This document shows positions 1 through 5,116 of a stretch of 9,442 nucleotides of DNA, piece after piece. Location of the stretch: the NCBI GenBank assembly GCA_963922495.1, contig CAWUIH010000060.1, forward strand, positions 1-9,442, in the 5' to 3' direction. The position numbers and the translations under genes are program-made. The notes below the pieces were generated by a model, which worked only from the letters and a program-made list of their open reading frames with translations, ran no database searches and was not told where the DNA came from. The stretch comes from CAWUIH01 sp963922495. Lineage in GTDB: Bacteria; Pseudomonadota; Gammaproteobacteria; Coxiellales; Coxiellaceae. Within the stretch, counting starts at the first letter, position 1; each line of letters opens with the position of its first letter.

Positions 1-48
1 GTGGGGCCAAAATAAATTACATAAGTGGGGCCAATTTAGATTACTGAA
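1..48. repeat. Two imperfect 24-bp tandem repeats
   Basis: Unit one (1-24) and unit two (25-48) share the 10-mer GTGGGGCCAA, the block ATTAC at offset 16, and AA at the end, differing at about five positions. A third unit could lie to the left, since the first starts exactly at the window edge. The likeliest role is transposase binding at an insertion-sequence end. Confidence 0.7.
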
Positions 49-55
49 CTCAACA
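1..55. mobile_element. Probable insertion-sequence end, IS21-like
   Basis: The segment has two imperfect 24-bp tandem repeats, each beginning GTGGGGCCAA and sharing ATTAC at the same offset, followed by CTCAACA at 49-55. Read on the minus strand this is a terminus starting TGTTGAG with two internal repeats of TTGGCCCCAC type. IS21-family elements commonly have termini starting TG with several internal repeats bound by the transposase, so I infer that the body of an element lies left of the window. No transposase is visible and the matching end and target duplication are outside, so family and exact boundary are uncertain. rluB ends 43 bases further in and appears intact. Confidence 0.35.
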
Positions 56-98
56 ACACGAAATTCCAATTAAACATAAATTTTTTCAGCCTTACCTG

Positions 99-833
99 CT
101 ACTCTTGATCTAACTGAATGAGTTTTTTAAAGTCACGGCTTGGTAATTCTTGCCAGGCACCGCGTGGTAAGCGTTTTGGCAGCACAATACCGCCGAAACG
201 AACACGAGTGAGACGACTCACTTTAAGGCCTTGTGATTCCCAAAGCCGTCTCACCATACGATTACGACCACTAACCACCACCACATGAAACCAGTGGTTA
301 GCGCCATCACCACCAATATCCATAATATCCTCAAAACGAGCAACACCATCCTCCAAACGCACACCGGTCACCAAGGTTTTAACCATATCTATTGTCACTT
401 CACCCAGTACCCGCACTGCATACTCCCTAGCAATTTGTGTTTTGGGATGCATCATCTTATTAGCCAAATCACCGTCATTAGTGAAAAGCATCAATCCCCC
501 GGTGTTGATATCCAAACGCCCAACATTGATCCATCGCCCTTTTTCTAGAGGTGGCAAGTGTTCAAAGACGGTTGTACGGCTTTGAGGGTCATGTTTGGTA
601 CAAATTTCCCCAATACGTTTGTGGTAAAGAATCACCCTGGTTTTTGATTCAACTTCAGGAAACACGCATTTTTTGCCATCTAAAGAAATATGATCGCGCT
701 GACTCACCTGTTGGCCTAAACGAGCAATACGGTTATTCACTGTGACTCTACCTTGCTGAACGAACCGCTCAATCTGGCGACGAGAACCATAACCTGCGTT
801 AGCCAATAATTTTTGAATGCGTTGTTTGGACAT
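99..833 (-). CDS. rluB: 23S rRNA pseudouridine synthase RluB
   Basis: This 244-residue protein belongs to the RsuA/RluB/E/F family. An S4 RNA-binding domain fills about residues 3-50, with SKQRIQKLLANAGYGSRRQI at its start. The catalytic domain follows, with the family motif GRLDINTGGL at 106-115 and the nucleophilic aspartate at D108. The later conserved stretch GRNRMVRRLWES is at 189-200. RluB isomerises one uridine in the peptidyl-transferase region of 23S rRNA (U2605 in E. coli). The protein lacks the long basic tail of E. coli RluB, but its end (RGAWQELPSRDF and a few residues more) is a normal catalytic-domain end, so it does not look truncated by the nearby mobile-element end. It starts 20 bases after scpB, as the last gene of the scpA-scpB-rluB operon. 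RluE or RluF are less likely given length and the scpB neighbour. Confidence 0.93.
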   Translation of the reverse strand: MSKQRIQKLLANAGYGSRRQIERFVQQGRVTVNNRIARLGQQVSQRDHISLDGKKCVFPEVESKTRVILYHKRIGEICTKHDPQSRTTVFEHLPPLEKGRWINVGRLDINTGGLMLFTNDGDLANKMMHPKTQIAREYAVRVLGEVTIDMVKTLVTGVRLEDGVARFEDIMDIGGDGANHWFHVVVVSGRNRMVRRLWESQGLKVSRLTRVRFGGIVLPKRLPRGAWQELPSRDFKKLIQLDQE

Positions 834-853
834 TTGAAAATCGATCTTATTTG

Positions 854-1456
854 TTACTTGATTGTCGCTTCTTGTGTATCTGACGAAATTGTAAGATTAA
901 ATTGCTGCCCCAGCTTCTCCTCGATTTTATCCAAATTGACAATAGTATTTAGTTCAGGCAATTCATTCAAATTTTTTAAATTAAAATAATCTAAAAATGC
1001 TTTTGTGGTGCCAAATAATGCCGGTTTACCAGGCATATCTCGATGCCCTACTAGCTTAATCCACTCACGGTCCAATAATTTCTTCATAATATCTGAACTA
1101 ACAGCCACTCCACGAATTTCTTCAATCTCACCCCGCGATATTGGTTGGCGATAAACAATCAATGCCAAGGTTTCCAACAAGGCACGAGAATAGCGTGGTG
1201 GTTTTTTTTCCCACAAACGTTGCAACCAAGGAGCGTATTCCACACGTGCTTGAAAACGATAACCACTGGCAACGCGCTGTAAAGCCACACCACGATTACT
1301 GTAATCGTTTGCTAATTCATCCAGTATCCTAGACATTTCATCAGCAGATGGGCGTTCTTCAGGCGCAAATAACTGCTTTAATCGCTCTACAGGCTGAGGT
1401 TCGGTTGCTGCAAACAACGCAGCCTCGATGATTAATTTGGGATTTACGACAGTCAT
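854..1456 (-). CDS. scpB: Segregation and condensation protein ScpB
   Basis: This 200-residue ScpB is the winged-helix kleisin partner of SMC. With ScpA it forms the ring-like SMC-ScpAB complex that compacts and segregates chromosomes. The N-terminal winged helix covers about residues 5-80. The second carries the family signature around residues 89-117 (YSRALLETLALIVYRQPISR then GEIEEIRGV) and ends with KPALFGTTKAFLDYFNL at 144-160. The last 30 residues are less conserved, as is usual. The ATG overlaps the scpA stop by four bases (ATGA), and a strong Shine-Dalgarno lies just upstream inside scpA, so the two are translationally coupled. SMC itself is not in the window. Confidence 0.95.
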   Translation of the reverse strand: MTVVNPKLIIEAALFAATEPQPVERLKQLFAPEERPSADEMSRILDELANDYSNRGVALQRVASGYRFQARVEYAPWLQRLWEKKPPRYSRALLETLALIVYRQPISRGEIEEIRGVAVSSDIMKKLLDREWIKLVGHRDMPGKPALFGTTKAFLDYFNLKNLNELPELNTIVNLDKIEEKLGQQFNLTISSDTQEATIK

Positions 1457-2256
1457 GCTTGCCTCCCCTTGGTACGCACATATATGGGAGCAAAGGCTTG
1501 CGATTGCACCAACTCAATGGTTGATTGTCGAATCAGTTCTAATATAGCAATAAGGGTTACCACAACCCCCATGCGCCCTTCTTGATAAGTAAATAACTCA
1601 GTGAAAACCGTAAAATCTTGTTTTTTTACTTTTGACAGCACAATTGACATTCGTTCTCGAATCGAAAGAGGCTCAGCAGTGATAAGATGCGCGGTGTTCA
1701 AACGGGCTCGTTGATAAACTTCTTTAAGAGCATCAAAAATCTGTTCCAAATCAACTTTAGCCTGTGGCGGCCGTATTTCAATTGGAGGAGGTGCTGCATC
1801 GGCCACAAAAGTATCACGTTCAACACGCTGCAAATTGTCTAAATCTTCAGCTGCTTGCTTGTAACGTTCATATTCCTGCAAGCGTCGCACCAATTCAGCA
1901 CGCGGATCCTCTTCATTGACTTCTGCAGCACTCGGACGCGGCAACAACATACGTGATTTAATCTCTGCCAACATTGCAGCCATTACCAAATATTCTGCTG
2001 CCAATTCAATTTTCACTTCACGCATCAGATTGACAAAATCGACATATTGTCGTGTAATTTCTGCAATAGGAATATCAAGAATGTCAATATTATGCTTGCG
2101 AATTAAATAAAGTAGGAGATCCAATGGGCCCTCGAACGCATCCAATAACACTCGCATCGCATCGGGTGGAATATAAAGATCTGGTGGTAACTGCGTTACA
2201 AACTCACCCAATACCTTTACTTGCGAGAATTTATCTTCAACTATTTGATTTTCCAT
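1453..2256 (-). CDS. scpA: Segregation and condensation protein ScpA
   Basis: ScpA is the kleisin subunit that bridges SMC heads together with ScpB. From the ATG at 2254-2256 the protein has 267 residues, normal for the family. The conserved N-terminal core reads DLYIPPDAMRVLLDAFEGPL, then DLLLYLIRKHNIDILDIPIA. The helical middle has AAEYLVMAAMLAEIKSRMLL, and the C-terminal winged helix binding SMC is at about residues 185-260. The frame stays open to a GTG at 2391, adding 45 residues, but those (YMRYHPYQYDDFCEY and similar) resemble no ScpA I know and would take up most of the divergent promoter space. ATG 2301 is another option. No start has a convincing Shine-Dalgarno, so 2256 is chosen on family length and the conserved start pattern. 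Having scpAB rather than mukBEF argues against an enteric host. Confidence 0.92.
   Translation of the reverse strand: MENQIVEDKFSQVKVLGEFVTQLPPDLYIPPDAMRVLLDAFEGPLDLLLYLIRKHNIDILDIPIAEITRQYVDFVNLMREVKIELAAEYLVMAAMLAEIKSRMLLPRPSAAEVNEEDPRAELVRRLQEYERYKQAAEDLDNLQRVERDTFVADAAPPPIEIRPPQAKVDLEQIFDALKEVYQRARLNTAHLITAEPLSIRERMSIVLSKVKKQDFTVFTELFTYQEGRMGVVVTLIAILELIRQSTIELVQSQAFAPIYVRTKGRQA
1462..1470 (-). promoter_or_regulatory. Strong ribosome binding site of scpB
   Basis: On the minus strand AAGGGGAGG lies five bases before the scpB ATG, inside the last codons of scpA. It fixes the scpB start and supports coupled translation across the ATGA overlap. Confidence 0.75.
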
Positions 2257-2280
2257 AATATATTCACAAAAGTCATCGTA

Positions 2281-2310
2281 TTGATACGGATGATACCGCA
2301 TGTATATAAA
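2281..2310 (+). promoter_or_regulatory. Possible promoter of the yciB operon
   Basis: TTGATA (2281-2286) matches the -35 consensus at five of six bases. TATATA (2303-2308, 16-base spacer) or TATAAA (2305-2310, 18-base spacer) could be the -10. A weaker alternative is TTTACA (2333-2338) with TTTTAT (2356-2361). Both lie in the divergent gap between scpA and yciB. This is by eye only; AT-rich DNA gives many such matches. Confidence 0.3.
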
Positions 2311-2400
2311 AGATGCTATGCGTGATTTTCCCTTTACAAACTGGAATAAAGCTGATTTTATATACTCTAACGTCAAAACCAAAGGTACCACACAAGCTCT

Positions 2401-2940
2401 ATGAAGTTCTTTTTTGACTACTTTCCAATCATTTGCTTTTTTATCGCGTATAAAATATCGGGCATTTATGTTGCGACTGGGGTTGCGATGGGTTCAGTCG
2501 TGCTGCAAGTATGCGCCTATTGGATTAAGCATCGCCGCTTTGAGAAACTTCACATCATCCTCTTAGCAACCATTCTTGTGTTTGGCAGCCTCACTTTTAT
2601 CTTTCACAACCCCATCTTTATTAAGTGGAAACCCACTATCGTCTACTGGTTATTTGCAATCGTGATGCTATTTAGCCCTTTCGTTGGCAACAAAAAAACA
2701 CTGTTTGAACGCAGCTTGAAGGAAAAAATTTCATTGCCAAATCAAGTATGGTTTAAGTTAAATCTCTCCTGGGCGTTCTTTTTCCTATTTCTGGGCACGT
2801 TGAATATCGCCATTGTCTATAATTTTAACACCACCACTTGGGTTTATTACAAATTTTTTGGAACTCTGATCATGATGATAATTTTTATTATTGCTCAAGC
2901 CGTTTATATTTCTTGTCGTGTCAAACAGCATGAGACGTAG
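2401..2940 (+). CDS. yciB: Inner membrane septation protein YciB/IspZ
   Basis: This 179-residue hydrophobic protein matches the YciB (intracellular septation protein A, IspZ) family in length and motifs: FFFDYFPIICFFIAYK at the N-terminus, FIKWKPTIVYWLF at 73-85, and WFKLNLSWAFFF at 117-128. About five membrane segments can be drawn (roughly 20-42, 49-69, 78-95, 119-141, 151-171), with a short polar N-terminus and a charged tail (RVKQHET). The family sits in the inner membrane and has been linked to cell-envelope synthesis and division; its biochemical role is not settled. It is the first gene of a tight operon, with yciI only six bases after its stop. It diverges from scpA, which may share control. 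Confidence 0.93.
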   Translation: MKFFFDYFPIICFFIAYKISGIYVATGVAMGSVVLQVCAYWIKHRRFEKLHIILLATILVFGSLTFIFHNPIFIKWKPTIVYWLFAIVMLFSPFVGNKKTLFERSLKEKISLPNQVWFKLNLSWAFFFLFLGTLNIAIVYNFNTTTWVYYKFFGTLIMMIIFIIAQAVYISCRVKQHET

Positions 2941-2946
2941 AAACCG

Positions 2947-3249
2947 ATGTTATATGTGATCCATTGTGAAGATAAAGCAGATAGTTTCGAGCGGCGTAGA
3001 AGTACCCGTAACGCCCACCTGCAATACCTTTCTCAACTAAACGACCGTAAAAAACTGGTCATTGCCGGCCCGCTTTTAAAGCAAGACACTGATAACCTGC
3101 TTGAGGCGGGAACGAAAGGCTCATTGATTATTGCTGAATTTGATTCTCTACAGCAAGCCAAAGAGTGGGCCGTAGCTGACCCTTACGTCACTGCTGGTGT
3201 ATTTCAAAATATCACTATCGAGCCATTCAAACCGGTGTTACCAACATGA
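2947..3249 (+). CDS. yciI: YciI family protein
   Basis: This 100-residue protein follows the YciI ferredoxin-like fold closely: MLYVIHCEDKADSFERRRST at the start, H24 with D33 as the conserved His-Asp pair, AGPLL at 40-44, IIAEFDSLQQAKEWAVADPY at about 61-80, and a C-terminal TIEPFKPV. Family members are small cytoplasmic proteins; the conserved His and Asp suggest an active site, but the reaction is unknown for this group. It sits between yciB and bolA, and its stop overlaps the bolA ATG (ATGA). In E. coli yciI is also close to yciB, so the pairing is an old one. Confidence 0.93.
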   Translation: MLYVIHCEDKADSFERRRSTRNAHLQYLSQLNDRKKLVIAGPLLKQDTDNLLEAGTKGSLIIAEFDSLQQAKEWAVADPYVTAGVFQNITIEPFKPVLPT

Positions 3250-3527
3250 CATCCAACAAAAAACGACTGCAAATAATCCGGCAGCGCCTTGAACAACAGC
3301 TACAACCTGAGCAGCTGACAGTCATAGACCAAAGTCATTTGCATATCGGTCACGAAGGCGCAAGAGACGGTCGCGGTCACTTTAAAGTGACCATCACTGC
3401 GGCAGTGTTCGATGGAAAGACAACCATGCAATGCCATCGGATGGTTTACGCCACACTCAAAGATTTAATGACAACAGATATCCATGCTCTCAGCATTTAT
3501 ACAGAAGCTAAAAGTGACAAAACCTAA
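3246..3527 (+). CDS. bolA: BolA family protein
   Basis: This 93-residue protein has the BolA fold signature: HLHIGHEGARDGRGHFKVTI at 31-50, then VFDGKTTMQCHRMVYATLKD and a C-terminal IHALSI. The histidine in CHRMVY is the conserved one used with monothiol glutaredoxins for iron-sulfur cluster binding; the residue before it is Cys, where Arg is common. BolA proteins act in iron-sulfur trafficking and, in E. coli, in shape and stress responses. The HxGH-type N-terminal loop fits BolA better than the shorter IbaG/YrbA branch. The start overlaps the yciI stop by four bases. Confidence 0.92.
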   Translation: MTSNKKRLQIIRQRLEQQLQPEQLTVIDQSHLHIGHEGARDGRGHFKVTITAAVFDGKTTMQCHRMVYATLKDLMTTDIHALSIYTEAKSDKT

Positions 3528-3546
3528 CCACCAAAATCCAAAATTT

Positions 3547-3684
3547 ATGAAAAAGCAACATTTACCGCAAAAAATCTGTCCGGTTTGCAAGCGCCCATTT
3601 AGTTGGCGGAAAAAATGGGAAAAAGCGTGGAATGAAGTAAAATATTGTTCAAAAAAATGTAGTCATTATAAAAGTAAGCAATGA
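3547..3684 (+). CDS. Small zinc-ribbon-like DUF2256 protein
   Basis: This 45-residue basic protein matches the DUF2256 family. It has CPVC at 11-14 and CSKKC at 34-38, so four cysteines can bind one zinc, and the conserved core RPFSWRKKWEKAWNEVKYCS at 16-35. The family has no assigned biochemical function; members often lie near photolyase/cryptochrome genes, which are not seen here. I start at ATG 3547, not at the upstream ATG at 3484, because the extra 21 residues overlap bolA and match nothing in the family. It follows bolA by 19 bases and is probably the last gene of the operon. No clear Shine-Dalgarno is seen. Confidence 0.85.
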   Translation: MKKQHLPQKICPVCKRPFSWRKKWEKAWNEVKYCSKKCSHYKSKQ

Positions 3685-3801
3685 TATGATTACCGCGCTC
3701 GATTACAGGAAAAGTGATAACTTTAAATTACTCTTATATCATAAATCATTATAAGCCAGTAATAAAATCAAGATCAAATCTCAAATAACATTAAAGAATC
3801 T

Positions 3802-3850
3802 GCCGCCTCTTCCACCCTAACTCACACGCGCTAGGGCTTTATGAGGCCGC
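3802..3850. terminator. Imperfect hairpin between convergent genes
   Basis: GCCGCCTC (3802-3809) can pair with GAGGCCGC (3843-3850) with a single C-C mismatch, and CCCTA (3815-3819) can pair with TAGGG (3832-3836) inside it. The structure lies in the 194-base gap between the converging DUF2256 and ankyrin-like genes, 28 bases past the stop of the latter. It lacks a proper T-run on either strand, so a bidirectional terminator is only a possibility. Confidence 0.3.
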
Positions 3851-3878
3851 GTCAGTTGCGATTTTCTGAATCTCAAGG

Positions 3879-4949
3879 CTACTTGGGGGAAGGCGATTCT
3901 TTATTTCCTTCGTTACTCTCAGCTACTGGCGATTGCACTGCTTCTGAATTACCACCACCGAAAAGAGCACGAGGATTGTTTCCAGAACTTGCGCTACCTT
4001 TTGCGTCAGATAGAGATACAATTTCACTAATCTGTTTTAGCTCTTTATCAGAAAAAGGCTGTGTCATTAAATAACTGATTATTAAGCAATAAAGTGTTTT
4101 TGGAAGTATTTTAAGATATTCTGGTAAAGGCTTTTCAGTATTATCATAGAATACCGGTAATAGAATGATCAATCCTCGATTAGATGGATCATTCAATAAA
4201 CAAATCTGAGTATATGCTTGAATATATGTTTGTGGTGATTCACGATTATGCATCAACTGAGACATTGCTAAAAGTTTATTCTTAATTTCATCACTTATAG
4301 TTACATTTTGTCGTCCAAAATAGGGAAAAAAAGTACGCAATTGTTGTGGTTTAAGAATACAAAGAGCCTCGAAATGCTTTCTATCCGTATCAGTGATAGA
4401 AGTTTTACTCAAAAAAAGAGCATTCATAAAATCATTGAAGATTGAATGGTCATCGATATCCCCGGCCAATAGACCTTCTTCAATCCATTTTCTTGCATAC
4501 TGAGAATACCCATAAGAAAGAGCACTTCGTATTGCTGCACTACGTGAATCACTGCAAATAATTAATTTATTTGCATAATCAAGATGACCGCAAGCAACCG
4601 CGGGATGAATTATGTAATCGTGATAAATCTTATGTTGTGCAATCAATTCATCAGCATAATCAAAGTGCTTACCGGCTACAGCAGCAACAGCAATGTTTAC
4701 CGGTCTGACAAATGCTTTTTCGATTAACCAATTGCTTGTTTCTTCATCTCCCGTATATGCAATAAGCTGGAAAACAGTACCTTTAAGGTTATTGTAAGAC
4801 AATTCTTCATCGCGCTTGTCTTTAGGAATTTCTGTTAATGCATCAGTGTTTTTTCCTAATGCCGCGTCATAAATAGGACGAAGACGTTCGGGTATGACAT
4901 TCCGAATCTGAGTTGTATCGCCTAACTTAGCGTCTGCAGATTTGCGCAT
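3879..4949 (-). CDS. Ankyrin-like repeat protein, unknown function
   Basis: I do not recognise this 356-residue protein as a named family. Residues 67-178 contain about four degenerate helical repeats of about 26-32 residues with the pattern G-x-x-x-Y-A-x-x-L/W-I: GDEETSNWLIEK (67), GKHFDYADELIAQ (93), GHLDYANKLII (121) and GYSQYARKWIEEG (147). They resemble short ankyrin units, which bind protein partners. Residues 190-310 are predicted mostly helical with a hydrophobic patch at 258-266 (RGLIILLPV). The tail from 315 is low-complexity, rich in Ser, Gly, Asn, Pro and Glu, ending ESPSPK. No signal peptide is visible. The start is secure: AGGAGAG lies six bases before the ATG. Such proteins are frequent among secreted effectors of Legionellales, so an effector is possible but unproven. 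It is likely a single-gene unit, 167 bases from the kinase gene. Confidence 0.8.
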   Translation of the reverse strand: MRKSADAKLGDTTQIRNVIPERLRPIYDAALGKNTDALTEIPKDKRDEELSYNNLKGTVFQLIAYTGDEETSNWLIEKAFVRPVNIAVAAVAGKHFDYADELIAQHKIYHDYIIHPAVACGHLDYANKLIICSDSRSAAIRSALSYGYSQYARKWIEEGLLAGDIDDHSIFNDFMNALFLSKTSITDTDRKHFEALCILKPQQLRTFFPYFGRQNVTISDEIKNKLLAMSQLMHNRESPQTYIQAYTQICLLNDPSNRGLIILLPVFYDNTEKPLPEYLKILPKTLYCLIISYLMTQPFSDKELKQISEIVSLSDAKGSASSGNNPRALFGGGNSEAVQSPVAESNEGNKESPSPK

Positions 4950-4955
4950 AAAAAA

Positions 4956-4962
4956 CTCTCCT
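4956..4962 (-). promoter_or_regulatory. Ribosome binding site of the ankyrin-like gene
   Basis: AGGAGAG on the minus strand, six bases before the ATG at 4947-4949, is the clearest Shine-Dalgarno in the accessory half of the window and fixes the start of the ankyrin-like gene. Confidence 0.7.
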
Positions 4963-5028
4963 GATTAATACAATACGTTTTAATTGATGTGATAATATAG
5001 TCTTCCAACATTAAAATAATCTGAAATC

Positions 5029-5052
5029 AAAAAAATAATATGCTGTATCAGC
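5029..5052 (-). terminator. Weak terminator candidate after the kinase gene
   Basis: On the minus strand GCTG-ATA-CAGC (5042-5052) forms a four-pair hairpin, followed by ATATTA and seven T (5029-5035), about 65 bases past the kinase stop. The stem is short and the T-run is six bases away from it, so it is only a weak candidate. Confidence 0.25.
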
Positions 5053-5116
5053 GTAAAGTACAAAACTGCCACATAGAGCAATGATTGTAATAGATTTCCC
5101 AATACAATAATTATAA

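Noticed and set aside
285..745. Plus-strand open frames opposite rluB
   Set aside because: They are antisense to a confidently identified gene and show low-quality protein sequence.
2257..2391. N-terminal extension of scpA to a GTG at 2391
   Set aside because: The 45 added residues do not look like ScpA, would need a GTG start, and would fill the divergent promoter region; the ATG at 2256 gives the usual family length.
3484..3546. Upstream ATG for the DUF2256 gene
   Set aside because: It would overlap bolA by 44 bases and add 21 residues absent from the family; ATG 3547 starts right before the conserved core.
3733..3755. AT-only hairpin CTTATA/TATAAG after DUF2256
   Set aside because: Six A-T-rich pairs around an 11-base loop are expected by chance in AT-rich DNA and no T-run follows.
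3841..4074. 77-codon plus-strand open frame over the end of the ankyrin-like gene
   Set aside because: It is antisense to a gene with a strong ribosome binding site and repeat structure, and has no recognisable content.
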